Of a stretch of DNA of 64,000 bases, positions 1-8,989 are shown piece by piece (within the stretch, counting starts at the first letter, position 1; every line of letters begins with the position of its first letter). Both the position numbers and the translations under genes were made by a program. Under the pieces are notes generated by a model. The model was not told the origin of the DNA. It did not search any database and was given only the letters and a program-made list of their open reading frames with translations. The DNA comes from Bacteroidota bacterium. GTDB taxonomy: Bacteria > Bacteroidota > Bacteroidia > Bacteroidales > VadinHA17. Location: the NCBI GenBank assembly GCA_016718875.1, contig JADKBL010000010.1:32090-96089 (forward strand), given 5' to 3'.

Positions 1-1
1 T

Positions 2-502
2 AAACTCTCCGAGCTTATACATACATTCGTTTCAGAGTATGGCAAGACAATAGAATTCAAGATCGAACCGGGAAGATATATTGTAGCAGAATCAGGGATT
101 CTTCTTGGAAAAGTTTATGCCACCAAAATGAATTACGATATAAAATATATTGGTACAGACCTTGGTTTTAACGTACTTGTACGACCGGTTATGTACGATT
201 CACATCACGACATTGAAATTTACAGAAAAAACGGCACTCCCTCAATTAAAGAAGAAAGTGTCAGGATCGTAGGAAATATCTGCGAGACAGGTGATATAAT
301 TGCCAAAGACAGGATGCTCCCTGAAATATTTGAGGAAGACATCCTCGGAGTCCTCGACAGCGGAGCCTATGGCTATTCTATGAGTTCAAATTACAATAAC
401 CGCCTCCGTCCTGCAGAAGTACTTATACAGGCTGATGGGAATCCGAGACTCATCCGCAGGAGAGACACACTTGACGACATTGTCAGAAATTTTATAATCT
501 GA
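2..502 (+). CDS. lysA: Diaminopimelate decarboxylase, C-terminal part (runs off window)
   Basis: About 166 C-terminal residues of the PLP-dependent enzyme that decarboxylates meso-diaminopimelate to L-lysine in the cytoplasm. Visible are EPGRYIVAESG close to the window edge, DLGFNVLVRP, the CETGD substrate-site motif and GAYGYSMSS near the end, all hallmarks of the C-terminal domain of fold-III decarboxylases. The frame is open to the window edge and conserved residues precede the first ATG (128), so that ATG is not the start; the PLP-lysine barrel lies to the left. The stop is 23 nt before the dapF-like gene, so the two are probably one lysine/peptidoglycan operon. Confidence 0.93.
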   Translation, partial: KLSELIHTFVSEYGKTIEFKIEPGRYIVAESGILLGKVYATKMNYDIKYIGTDLGFNVLVRPVMYDSHHDIEIYRKNGTPSIKEESVRIVGNICETGDIIAKDRMLPEIFEEDILGVLDSGAYGYSMSSNYNNRLRPAEVLIQADGNPRLIRRRDTLDDIVRNFII

Positions 503-525
503 GAGTCTGCCCAATTCAAAAAATT

Positions 526-1398
526 ATGGAAAAAAACAGTTTTGTTAAGATGCACGGGCTTGGCAATGAATATATTGTCCTTGACAGCTCAAATATAGAT
601 TTTCAACTCACAAAACAGGCTATAAAACGCATTTGTAATATACATTTCGGGATAGGCTCAGATGGTATTGTAATGAAAGTCCCGTCTGCAAAGGCTGACT
701 TTGGATTCAGAGTCTATAATCCTGATGGTTCTGAAGCTGAAAAAAGCGGAAACGGATTACGTATTTTTTGCAAGTATCTCTTCGATTATGGCTTTGCCAA
801 TACCCGTAAATTTTCTGTAGAAACACTGACTGATATTGTCTATGCAGACATCATTGAAGAAAAAGATGGGAAAGCAATGATGATACAGGTAGATATGGGA
901 AAAGCTAAGTTTGTATCGCGTGATTTCCCTGTTAATTCAGACCTGCAGGAATTCATCGGACAAAAAATTATGGCCGGGGATAAAGAATTTGAGGTGAATT
1001 GTGTGTCAGTTGGCAATCCTCATTGTGTTGTCATAAAGGATGTTCTTGATGAGAAAGAGATCCGTAAATATGGTCCTTTGCTTGAAAACCACCCTATGTT
1101 TCCAAACCGCATTAATGTCCAGTTTGCAAAAGTTCTTTCCGACCATGATGCTCAGATCCTTATCTGGGAGCGTGGAGCCGGCTTCACACTGGCATCAGGC
1201 AGTTCATCATGTGCTGCATCGAGTGTCCTGGTAAAGAAAGGACTTATAAAAGGTGACCTTACAATGCATATGCAGGGAGGCACCCTGAAAATAGATATTG
1301 ATAAGGAGTGGAATATCCGTATGACCGGAGAAGTGAGGGAAATAGCAAAAGGAATTCTTGGAAATGAGCTTATTGAAGACCTCAACTTAGCTTTCTGA
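526..1398 (+). CDS. dapF: Diaminopimelate epimerase family protein with Ser/Ser in place of both catalytic Cys
   Basis: A 290-residue DapF-fold protein; the family interconverts LL- and meso-diaminopimelate with two cysteines acting as acid and base. Family landmarks are clear: MHGLGNEY (9-16), GIGSDG (42-47), NPDGSEA (65-71), SGNGLR (74-79), GNPHC and ERGAG (215-219). The usual CGNG cysteine is Ser74 and the usual ACGTG cysteine is Ser224 (ASGSSSC), so both catalytic thiols are missing; Cys229 lies five residues after the second site. Adjacency to lysA argues for a role in DAP metabolism. It may be a divergent epimerase subfamily or a related isomerase. Length is normal and the frame intact. 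Confidence 0.8.
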   Translation: MEKNSFVKMHGLGNEYIVLDSSNIDFQLTKQAIKRICNIHFGIGSDGIVMKVPSAKADFGFRVYNPDGSEAEKSGNGLRIFCKYLFDYGFANTRKFSVETLTDIVYADIIEEKDGKAMMIQVDMGKAKFVSRDFPVNSDLQEFIGQKIMAGDKEFEVNCVSVGNPHCVVIKDVLDEKEIRKYGPLLENHPMFPNRINVQFAKVLSDHDAQILIWERGAGFTLASGSSSCAASSVLVKKGLIKGDLTMHMQGGTLKIDIDKEWNIRMTGEVREIAKGILGNELIEDLNLAF

Positions 1399-1427
1399 AT
1401 AGCATAATTTATTTAACTAACTTATAT

Positions 1428-1458
1428 AAGGGATATGCTGCTGCATGTCCCTTTTTCT
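1428..1458 (+). terminator. Rho-independent terminator after dapF
   Basis: AAGGGATATG and CATGTCCCTT form a 10-bp stem (one G-T pair) with a short CTGCTG-type loop, followed by a T-rich run. It ends the lysA-dapF transcript before the TetR operon. Confidence 0.7.
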
Positions 1459-1500
1459 TTTTAAAGAATTTAAAAATAATATTACTTTTTATACTTTTTT

Positions 1501-1515
1501 ATACTTATTTAGTAT
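1501..1515. promoter_or_regulatory. Candidate TetR operator palindrome
   Basis: ATACT-TATTT-AGTAT is a perfect 5-bp inverted repeat 41 nt upstream of the TetR gene, in a region with further TATACTT copies around 1490 and 1532. Position and symmetry suit autoregulation by the adjacent repressor; this is inference from the sequence alone. Confidence 0.4.
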
Positions 1516-1555
1516 TTTTGTAGTGTTTTCGTATACTTTGGTATTTTTACAATAA

Positions 1556-2143
1556 ATGAAAAATCTGACTAAAACAAAAAAATATACAGCAATACTCGAT
1601 GCTGCAAAAGTGTTATTTTGGAAGTATGGTTACCGGCGGGTTACAATTGATGAAATCTGCAGTGAGGCAAAAACGAGTAAAATGACTTTTTACAAGTACT
1701 TCCCGAATAAACTGGAAGTAGCAAGAGCAGTTTTTGATAAAGTTACTGAAGACGGATTGATAAGATTCAGAGAGATACTTACAGAAAACTCGACTCCTTC
1801 AGTTAAGATGAAAAATATTCTTCAGTTAAAACTTGAAGGGACAAATAACATAAGCAATGAATTTTTGAATGACTTCTATAATAACCCCGAACTTGGTCTG
1901 GCCCCGTATATTGAAGCAAAAACGAAAATTTTATGGAAGGAAACACTGGAACTCTTCAGGGGAGGACAAAAAGATGGTTGGATTAGAGCTGATATGAATG
2001 TGGAATTCATGTTCAGTTTCATGCAGAGATCAGCCTCACTTCTTACCGATACTGAGGTACTTAAACTTTTTAACTCGCCCCAGGACCTGATAATGGAACT
2101 GGCCAATATGTTTGTTTACGGGATATCACCACTTGAAAAATAA
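1556..2143 (+). CDS. TetR/AcrR-family transcriptional regulator
   Basis: 195 residues. The N-terminal 60 residues match a TetR DNA-binding domain: an ILDAAKVLFWKYGYRRVTIDEIC helix pair interrupted only by normal family variation, then the recognition helix TSKMTFYKYFPNK. The C-terminal region is a helical ligand/dimerisation domain with no recognisable ligand. It is the first gene of a same-strand run (barrel, ATPase, two permeases, LolA-like protein) and its stop is one base from the next ATG, so it probably represses this export operon, perhaps through the palindrome at 1501-1515. The inducer is unknown. Confidence 0.85.
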   Translation: MKNLTKTKKYTAILDAAKVLFWKYGYRRVTIDEICSEAKTSKMTFYKYFPNKLEVARAVFDKVTEDGLIRFREILTENSTPSVKMKNILQLKLEGTNNISNEFLNDFYNNPELGLAPYIEAKTKILWKETLELFRGGQKDGWIRADMNVEFMFSFMQRSASLLTDTEVLKLFNSPQDLIMELANMFVYGISPLEK

Positions 2144-2144
2144 A

Positions 2145-3287
2145 ATGCTAAAATCCATATTTTATATTGCTCTGTTATTGATGAATCCTTTGGCTGTTAA
2201 CTCCCTGGCACAGGATAGTCTGAGCTTTAAAGGGCAGGCCTCGGCATGGATGCTTTATAATGGAAATAACGATTTGCCTGTTTACACTGGAGTCAGGTAT
2301 ATTCCACAAATTAATTATGAAATAGCACTCAAGAACAATAATAGTATTGATTTTGAGGCATCCTTAAATATAAATGGAAGTGCGGGGATAAATCCCTTTG
2401 ACTCATTGCATACCTCAGGCACGATTAAGCCATACAGGTTCTGGGCAAGGTATTCAACAAAACAGTTTGAACTGCGGGCCGGACTCCAGAAACTAAATTT
2501 CGGGTCGGCATTAATGATGCGCCCCCTTATGTGGTTCGATGAAGTTGATCCCCGCGACCCGCTTAAACTTACCGACGGTGTATGGGGAATTCTTGGAAGA
2601 TACTATTTTCTTAACAATGCGAACATCTGGTTCTGGGGCCTATATGGAAACAATGACCCAAGAGGATGGGAGTTTGCCGGAACTAAAAGTAACTACCCTG
2701 AGCTGGGTGGAAGGATACAGGTTCCTGTACCAAAAGGCGAAGCCGCCTTATCTTATAATTACCGTATTGCAGATACGCGAAATTCCGGACTGCCAATACC
2801 TCAATACAATATTGTAAATGAAAACAGGGTCGGCTTTGATATTAAACTCGATATGGTAACCGGTTTATGGTTTGAGGGATCGTGGGTAAATAAGAATAAA
2901 GACCTTGGAACTTACACGAATCAGGAAATCTTCAACGCCGGCATTGACTATACCTTTGGTCTTGGAAATGGATTATATATTGCTTATGAACAGCTTCTTG
3001 CGGTTTATGATGAAGATGCCTTCCGGTTTAAAAACACAAACTCATTTTCATTGTTTACAATATCCTATCCCGTCGGGCTTTTTGACAATATTAGCGGAAT
3101 TGTTTACTATGACTGGAAAAACAACAAAACATATAATTTTATAAACTGGCAGAAGCAGTTCAATAACCTCTCTCTCTTTCTGATTGGATTCTGGAATCCT
3201 AACATCTACAAAATACCTCTGCAGGGAGAAGGAGAGAATCTGTTTGCCGGTAGAGGAATTCAGATAATGCTGGTATTGAATCATTAA
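2145..3287 (+). CDS. Outer-membrane beta-barrel protein of the export operon
   Basis: 380 residues from ATG 2145, one base after the TetR stop; an upstream TTG at 2112 would overlap TetR and is not needed. An N-terminal signal peptide (hydrophobic residues 4-20, cleavage near SLAQ) is followed by alternating aromatic/polar strands such as FWARYSTKQFELRAGLQK and by Tyr/Trp/Gly-rich segments to the end, typical of a monomeric barrel. I do not recognise a precise family. Its place between a TetR gene and a LolCDE-like ABC transporter suggests the outer-membrane component or a co-regulated client of that transporter. Confidence 0.7.
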   Translation: MLKSIFYIALLLMNPLAVNSLAQDSLSFKGQASAWMLYNGNNDLPVYTGVRYIPQINYEIALKNNNSIDFEASLNINGSAGINPFDSLHTSGTIKPYRFWARYSTKQFELRAGLQKLNFGSALMMRPLMWFDEVDPRDPLKLTDGVWGILGRYYFLNNANIWFWGLYGNNDPRGWEFAGTKSNYPELGGRIQVPVPKGEAALSYNYRIADTRNSGLPIPQYNIVNENRVGFDIKLDMVTGLWFEGSWVNKNKDLGTYTNQEIFNAGIDYTFGLGNGLYIAYEQLLAVYDEDAFRFKNTNSFSLFTISYPVGLFDNISGIVYYDWKNNKTYNFINWQKQFNNLSLFLIGFWNPNIYKIPLQGEGENLFAGRGIQIMLVLNH

Positions 3288-3297
3288 TAAAACTAAT

Positions 3298-4005
3298 ATG
3301 GAAAATTCTTCAATAATCAAAACTGAAAATCTTATAAAACGGTTTCCCGTTGGCAAAACTGATTTTACAGCACTCAATGGAATAAATTTAACAATGGGAA
3401 CAGGCGAATTTGCCGGCCTCGTAGGACCCAGCGGATCGGGCAAAACAACTCTTCTGAATATAATTGGCTCGCTTGATACACCTTCGGAGGGAACAGCTTA
3501 TGTGCTGGGGAAGTCGATCTCCCTGTTGACACATGCACAATCGGCAAAACTCCGTAATCATCATATCGGCTTCATATTTCAGACATATAATTTACTTCCT
3601 GTATATACTGTTTATGAAAATGTGGAATTTGCATTACTCCTCCAGAAAATGACGGGCGCAGACAGAAAAAAGGCAGTGATGGATGCACTGGAATGGGTAG
3701 GACTAACTGATAAGATTTATTCTAAACCTTCAATGTTGTCAGGAGGGGAATGCCAGCGTGTTGCAATCGCCCGTTCGATGGTAAAAAGACCTGAGATAGT
3801 TCTTGCTGATGAACCAACAGCAAATCTCGATTCAAAAAACTCTCATCATATTCTCCAGACTATGAAAGTACTTAACCGGGAGCTTAAGACAACCTTCATT
3901 TTTGCGACGCACGATGAAAAGGTAATGAAATATCTCGACCGCATTATCTCTTTGGATGATGGTAAGGTAGTGAAGGATGAAATTTTAACTGCTGAAAAAT
4001 ATTAA
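3298..4005 (+). CDS. ABC transporter ATPase, LolD/MacB type
   Basis: 235 residues, full length for the LolD/MacB/FtsE group. Walker A GPSGSGKT (43-50), signature LSGGE (147-151) and Walker B VLADEP (168-173) are intact, followed by the H-loop ATHD. It should energise the two FtsX-like permeases encoded next (5 and -4 nt spacing). LolD-type ATPases drive mechanotransmission by permeases with a periplasmic domain rather than classic substrate transport. The barrel upstream and the LolA-like protein downstream suggest lipoprotein, lipid or drug handling across the envelope. Confidence 0.92.
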   Translation: MENSSIIKTENLIKRFPVGKTDFTALNGINLTMGTGEFAGLVGPSGSGKTTLLNIIGSLDTPSEGTAYVLGKSISLLTHAQSAKLRNHHIGFIFQTYNLLPVYTVYENVEFALLLQKMTGADRKKAVMDALEWVGLTDKIYSKPSMLSGGECQRVAIARSMVKRPEIVLADEPTANLDSKNSHHILQTMKVLNRELKTTFIFATHDEKVMKYLDRIISLDDGKVVKDEILTAEKY

Positions 4006-4009
4006 TAAC

Positions 4010-5176
4010 ATGTTAGCGTTCAAATTAGCATTTAAAAACCTTATGGGTGCCGGATTGCGGACATGGCTCAATGTTGCGGTACTCTCTTTTGCCTTTGTTG
4101 TTATAATATTCTATAATGGCATGCTTGATGGCTGGAACCGGCAGGGCAGAAATGACACAATTGCCTGGGTGACAGGTGCAGGTCAGTTCTGGCATCCCGG
4201 GTTTGACCGTTTTGATCCTTATACTTTTCAGGATTCGCACAATCTATTATCGCCGGAGATTGTATCGGAGGTAGAGAAAAAAAATCTTTCCCCGGTTCTT
4301 GTTTCCCAGGCTACAGCTTTTCCGCAGGGCAGATCCTTAGGTGTAATCCTGAAAGGGATAGATCCGGAACAGACAATTCTCTCTCTTCCCTCCAGTGCCT
4401 TAAAAGATGAAATAAATCAGGATAATGCTATAGTCGGAAAAAGATTTGCTGAGTCAGCAAACCTGAAAAAAGGAGATAAACTGTTGATACGATGGCGTGA
4501 CAAAAACGGAACTTTTGATGCCCGTGAAGTGAATATAGCTGAGATTTTTAATTGCGATGTTCCTGAGGCCGACAACGGACAAGTTTATCTGTCAATCAAT
4601 AATCTTCAGAAAATGATGGGAATGCAGAACGAAGCTTCCTATCTTGTTGCGGGAGAAAACAATCCAGTAAAAAATCCGGATAACTGGATCTTCAGGGATC
4701 TGTCATTTCTTTTAGCTGATTTTGATAAACTTATCCTTTCAAAAAGAGTTGGGGCAAGCATTATGCAGGTATTCCTCCTGCTAATAGCGCTGATTGCTAT
4801 ATTTGATACTCAGGTCCTGTCAATTTTCCGCAGGCAAAAAGAAATAGGTACTTATATTGCTCTTGGGATGACCCGTATTCAGGTTGTTGGAATTTTTACA
4901 GTTGAAGGCGGCACTCACAGTATCCTTGCAACTCTGCTCGGCGCTTTATATGGAATTCCTCTGCTCCTTCTTATAAACAAGACAGGTATCAGCTTTGGTA
5001 TTGGACAGAATATGAACATAACTCTTGCCGATACTATTTACCCATATTATAGTCTGAAGTTGATTATTTCAACAATTCTGCTAGTTATTCTGTCTGCTAC
5101 AATTGTAAGCTACCTGCCTTCAAGAAAAATCGCGAAAATGAAACCAACTGATGCATTAAAAGGAAAACTGCAATGA
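4010..5176 (+). CDS. FtsX-like ABC permease (first of two)
   Basis: 388 residues with the LolC/LolE/MacB layout: one membrane helix near residues 16-36, a large periplasmic domain (about 40-250), then three C-terminal helices from about residue 250. The segment IFRRQKEIGTYIALGM is the usual coupling loop of FtsX permeases. It follows the ATPase by 4 nt and its stop overlaps the next gene's start (ATGA), so the two permeases are translationally coupled and probably form a heterodimer. Confidence 0.88.
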   Translation: MLAFKLAFKNLMGAGLRTWLNVAVLSFAFVVIIFYNGMLDGWNRQGRNDTIAWVTGAGQFWHPGFDRFDPYTFQDSHNLLSPEIVSEVEKKNLSPVLVSQATAFPQGRSLGVILKGIDPEQTILSLPSSALKDEINQDNAIVGKRFAESANLKKGDKLLIRWRDKNGTFDAREVNIAEIFNCDVPEADNGQVYLSINNLQKMMGMQNEASYLVAGENNPVKNPDNWIFRDLSFLLADFDKLILSKRVGASIMQVFLLLIALIAIFDTQVLSIFRRQKEIGTYIALGMTRIQVVGIFTVEGGTHSILATLLGALYGIPLLLLINKTGISFGIGQNMNITLADTIYPYYSLKLIISTILLVILSATIVSYLPSRKIAKMKPTDALKGKLQ

Positions 5177-6447
5177 TAAAATTTATTTTAAAAGGTATTC
5201 TCCGCGATAGAAGCAGGAGTCTGCTGCCAGTAATTGTTGTTGCTGCAGGGGTATTTCTAACTGTATTTCTTAGTAGCTATCTGAGCGGTGTATTCAGTGA
5301 TATGATTGATTTAAGTGCAAGATTCACAACCGGCCATGTAAAAATTATGACCAGGGCTTACGCTGAAAACCAGGAACAGATGCCAAACGATCTGGCATTA
5401 TTTAATGTCAGCGCTCTGAAAAGTGAACTGATATCAGAATACCCTGATATGGAATGGGTTGAAAGAATTCATTTTGGAGGACTCCTTGATGTTCCTGACG
5501 AAAATGGTGAAACAAGAGGTCAGGGTCCGGCTGCAGGAACGGCAATTGACCTTCTCTCCTCCGGATCATCTGAACCTGAGAGAATGAATGTCAGGAAATC
5601 ATTGGTAAAGGGATCTTTGCCTGCAAATAGAGGAGAAGCACTTATCAGCGACGATTTTGCTGAAAAATTTGATGTATCTGTTGGCAACGAAATCACACTT
5701 TTTGGTTCGACAATGAATGGCAGTATGATGTTCAAGACCTTCGTAGTTTCGGGGACTCTGAGGTTTGGGAATGCATTTCTCGACAGGGGCGCTGTTTTCA
5801 TTGATATTCTTGATGCACAGGAAGCACTGGATATGAATGATGCATCAGGCGAAATTCTTGGATATTTCAACGATAGAGAATATAATGATCTGAAAGCGCT
5901 TTCTGTTAAGGAGAAATTCAATGCGAAGTACAGTTCCATAACCGATGAATTTTCTCCGGAGATGCTGCGTCTTGTTGATCAGAATGATATGGGTCAGTAC
6001 CTCATGATGTCAGAAAATGTTGGTTCAATAATGATAATTATTTTTGTCCTTGCCATGTCGGTCGTTTTGTGGAACACGGGCCTGCTGGGCGGGTTGAGAA
6101 GATACAGTGAATATGGTATCAGACTCGCCCTGGGGGAGGAGAAAAAACATATCTATGGGACAACAATACTTGAGGCTGTTCTTATCGGAATAATAGGCTC
6201 TCTGGTAGGTACAGCTCTTGGTCTGGGCGGGGCATGGTATCTGCAGACCTATGGTCTCAATCTTGGAAGTGTGACACAGAATATGGGTATGATGATTCCG
6301 ACTGTGCTGAGGGCCAAAATATCCCCTGCACTGTTTTATATAGGGTTTTTTCCCGGAGTTATTGCAACTGTTTTGGGAAATGCCCTGGCCGGACTGGCAA
6401 TCTATAAACGAAAAACCTCCCGGCTGTTTAAAGAACTTGAAGTTTAA
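5173..6447 (+). CDS. FtsX-like ABC permease (second of two)
   Basis: 424 residues with the same topology as its neighbour: N-terminal helix (about 17-40), periplasmic domain, three C-terminal helices. The coupling segment LRRYSEYGIRLALGEEKKH is present. The ATG overlaps the preceding stop by 4 nt. With the first permease and the shared ATPase it would make a LolCDE-like complex. The substrate cannot be read from sequence; the LolA-like protein 56 nt downstream points to lipoprotein or lipid cargo. Confidence 0.88.
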   Translation: MIKFILKGILRDRSRSLLPVIVVAAGVFLTVFLSSYLSGVFSDMIDLSARFTTGHVKIMTRAYAENQEQMPNDLALFNVSALKSELISEYPDMEWVERIHFGGLLDVPDENGETRGQGPAAGTAIDLLSSGSSEPERMNVRKSLVKGSLPANRGEALISDDFAEKFDVSVGNEITLFGSTMNGSMMFKTFVVSGTLRFGNAFLDRGAVFIDILDAQEALDMNDASGEILGYFNDREYNDLKALSVKEKFNAKYSSITDEFSPEMLRLVDQNDMGQYLMMSENVGSIMIIIFVLAMSVVLWNTGLLGGLRRYSEYGIRLALGEEKKHIYGTTILEAVLIGIIGSLVGTALGLGGAWYLQTYGLNLGSVTQNMGMMIPTVLRAKISPALFYIGFFPGVIATVLGNALAGLAIYKRKTSRLFKELEV

Positions 6448-6503
6448 TTATAGAATATTTTTAAATATTATTCGAAATGTGAGTTTATAAATAATCCGCT
6501 AAT

Positions 6504-7238
6504 ATGAAACTACTTATAATATTGATTACAGCAACTTTTTCACTTTTTGCATTTACTTCCCCTGATGCCATGGAAATTCTCGACAAAGTTGACAGGAACA
6601 TGTCATCCAGAAACAGAATCTTCGAATCTGAAATGATAATACATGGTCGCCGGACAAGCAGAAACATTACATCAGTAACCTATTCAGAAGGCAACAAACA
6701 ATCATTCACAGAATATCTGTCCCCTGCCAGGGAACTTGGTACAAAAATGCTTAAGCTTGGTAATCAGCTTTGGATTTATTCTCCTTCAACCGACAGAATA
6801 ATACAGATTTCAGGGCATATGCTTAGGCAGTCTGTAATGGGTTCCGATCTGTCTTATGAAGATATGATGGATGACCGTAAACTAACAGAGATCTACTCCG
6901 CCGAACTAACGGATAATGAAATAATTGATAACAGGAATACATACGTTCTTGTATTGACTACAAAGGTCGAGGATGCTACATATTTTAAACAGAAAATCTG
7001 GGTCGACACTGAAAGATATGTGCCATTGAAACAGGAAATGTTCGCGAAAAGCGGTCAGTTACTAAAGCGGACCTCGCTTTCTGAGGTAAAACTAATACAG
7101 GGAAAATGGTTTCCAACGAGGATAATTTACAAAGATGTACTCAAAGACGGTGAAGGAACAGAATTTACAATGACTAGTATAAAATTTGACCAGAATATTC
7201 CTGATTACATATTCACAAAAGCAGCACTAAAAAAATAA
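6504..7238 (+). CDS. Outer-membrane lipoprotein-sorting family protein (LolA-like)
   Basis: 244 residues with an N-terminal secretion signal (about 2-18). The rest fits the LolA-like 'outer membrane lipoprotein-sorting' family: ILDKVDRNMSSRNRIFESEM at the start, then KMLKLGNQLWIYSPSTDRI and LSYEDMMDDRK, then KIWVDTERYVPLKQEMFAKSG. Such proteins bind acyl chains in the periplasm and are regularly encoded next to FtsX/LolD-type transporters. It closes the operon and likely carries cargo between the transporter and the outer membrane. Confidence 0.85.
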   Translation: MKLLIILITATFSLFAFTSPDAMEILDKVDRNMSSRNRIFESEMIIHGRRTSRNITSVTYSEGNKQSFTEYLSPARELGTKMLKLGNQLWIYSPSTDRIIQISGHMLRQSVMGSDLSYEDMMDDRKLTEIYSAELTDNEIIDNRNTYVLVLTTKVEDATYFKQKIWVDTERYVPLKQEMFAKSGQLLKRTSLSEVKLIQGKWFPTRIIYKDVLKDGEGTEFTMTSIKFDQNIPDYIFTKAALKK

Positions 7239-7291
7239 AAGTTTATAAGGATTACCTGCTTTGTGCTCACAAATGAAAAAAACTACAATAT

Positions 7292-7396
7292 TTATCTGAT
7301 CTTATTTTTACGATTTCTAATCAGCTCATTTATCAATATTACCAGAGCAATAATTAAAATAACCAAATATGCCACGATTCCTGCTATTGCTCTCAT
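7292..7396 (-). CDS. Possible 34-residue single-span membrane peptide
   Basis: A short frame begins at ATG 7396-7394, 11 nt after the stop of the GT81-HAD gene. It encodes MRAIAGIVAYLVILII followed by further hydrophobic residues and a basic tail ending RNRKNKIR: one membrane helix with a positive C-terminus. No Shine-Dalgarno sequence is obvious, which is normal for this phylum. Proximity and composition are the only support, so it may be a chance frame. Confidence 0.35.
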   Translation of the reverse strand: MRAIAGIVAYLVILIIALVILINELIRNRKNKIR

Positions 7397-7407
7397 TTAT
7401 TATTTTT

Positions 7408-8782
7408 TTATTGAATAATTTCGGTAAGAGATGTGAATGATCTTTCTGTAATTGTCTTATTTGCAACCATATTGAGTGTTTCATTTGTTGAACAGAACGC
7501 GATACCAATACCACAGTCCTTAATCATGCAGATATCATTTTCACTGTCCCCTATTGCGATAATATTTTTCAGATCAATCTTATACCTGCTGGCAACCTCC
7601 CGCATTGCATTCGATTTACAGAAATCATGATTACAATTACTTTCCCTTGTTTTAATAAATACTGATGGGACTTTAACTTCACCGGTAGCTACACTATTTG
7701 AAAACTCCAATTCATTTGCAATTGAAAAATCAAGACCAAACTTATTTACAAGATGATTTGTAATACAATCATAACTGTCGCTTATAATACCGCAGATATA
7801 TCCATTGTTTTTATAAGTTTTAATAATGTTTTCAAAGTCGTGAGTAACAGGAATGCTGTCTACAACTTCCAGTAACTGTTTTATATTAAGTCCCTTAAGC
7901 AGCCGTGCAATTAGTTTTGTTCTTGTATAGGGATTACTGTTCTCCGATACAACAGAAATCAGTTTGTCCCTGAAATTATGCTTTGCAGCAAGTGTTGTAA
8001 TAAAGCTGCTGTGAAGAATTGTATTATCCATGTCAAAAATCAGCATTTTCTTAAGACCTGAAACACTTTCCTTAATAGCGAAATCCATCTGATCACGTAT
8101 AATCGAAATATTTTCAAGTATTTCAAGATTAGACTGTTTTATTAATTCAGCCCGTGTTAAAATTGCCCTTGATACTTCTTTTGACATTTTTGCCAGTTGT
8201 TCCCACGATTGCATCCGGTTTTCGATATAACCAATATCTACCTCTGCTATTCTGGCATTAAGATGCGACATATCAATCAGAAGTCCGATATCGACACCAT
8301 AATCATTTTCGAAAGTTACATTCTCTAAAAATGACTTCCTTCCTGCTATCATCCCGCTTAATGGTTGAGCGAAATGAGCAATCTCAGGGAAAAGAATACT
8401 GAGCAATGGTTTTGCTACCAATTCGGTAACTCTGCCTGCCTGGCGATTGAAAAATGATTTTACAAAATCAGCATCTCCTGAAACTATCGGTGCTGGTGAG
8501 TAACTGAATAATATCCTGAGGATAAGTTATGATATCAGCATCCAGATAAGCAATAATTTCATTGCTGGCAAGCAGCATCCCATCTCTCATTGATGCACCT
8601 TTACCCAGTTTTGTACTTGTGAATATTTTTACCTTGTCGCTCTTTGCATTGTTAACTGTATCATCAAGTGATTTATCGTCGATAACAAGAATTTCAGTAA
8701 CAATATCAGCACTCTGTACTAATTTTACAACCTGGGAAATAGTTGACTGCTCATTCAGGGTTGGTATTATTACAGTAATCAT
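7408..8782 (-). pseudogene. Glucosyl-3-phosphoglycerate synthase (GT81) fused to HAD phosphatase, frameshifted
   Basis: Two minus-strand frames join into one protein of about 457 residues. The first part (8782 to about 8490) is a GT-A glycosyltransferase with IIPTLNEQ, IDDKSLDDT, GKGASMRDG and the DxD-type LDADI. In the next frame the GT81 match continues as GDADFVK..FNRQAGRVTEL..KPLLS and GVDIGLLIDM. It then enters a HAD-IB phosphatase: nucleophile motif DMDNT, SDSYD, and IGDSENDICMI. GpgS makes glucosyl-3-phosphoglycerate from a sugar nucleotide and 3-phosphoglycerate; the HAD part would release glucosylglycerate, a compatible solute. One extra base near 8490-8503 breaks the frame; it is not in a homopolymer. 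Either a real pseudogene or an assembly error. Confidence 0.8.
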
Positions 8783-8855
8783 TTTGATTCTTATGTTTTT
8801 AGTATAAACACCATTTCTAAGTACTCACCGGCAATTACTTAATATACCTGATCTA

Positions 8856-8863
8856 CAAATTTA
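8856..8863 (-). promoter_or_regulatory. Candidate -7 element for GT81-HAD gene
   Basis: TAAATTTG on the minus strand matches the Bacteroidota TAnnTTTG element and lies 73 nt upstream of the start codon. Confidence 0.4.
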
Positions 8864-8935
8864 CGCATAAGTTATCCTGTTTAAATTACAAACTCATTAG
8901 AAAGACATTAAAATCGCATTAAAATCGCATTAAAT

Positions 8936-8966
8936 AAAAAAAGCTGCCCCCGGATAGAGGCAGCTT
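8936..8966 (-). terminator. Rho-independent terminator of hppA
   Basis: AAGCTGCC (8941-8948) pairs perfectly with GGCAGCTT (8959-8966); on the minus strand the stem is followed by a run of T. It lies 24 nt past the hppA stop. Confidence 0.88.
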
Positions 8967-8989
8967 TTATAATAATATATGTCAGTTGA

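Noticed and set aside
8908..8935. Direct repeat ATTAAAATCGC before the hppA terminator
   Set aside because: Only two adjacent short copies; likely simple slippage.
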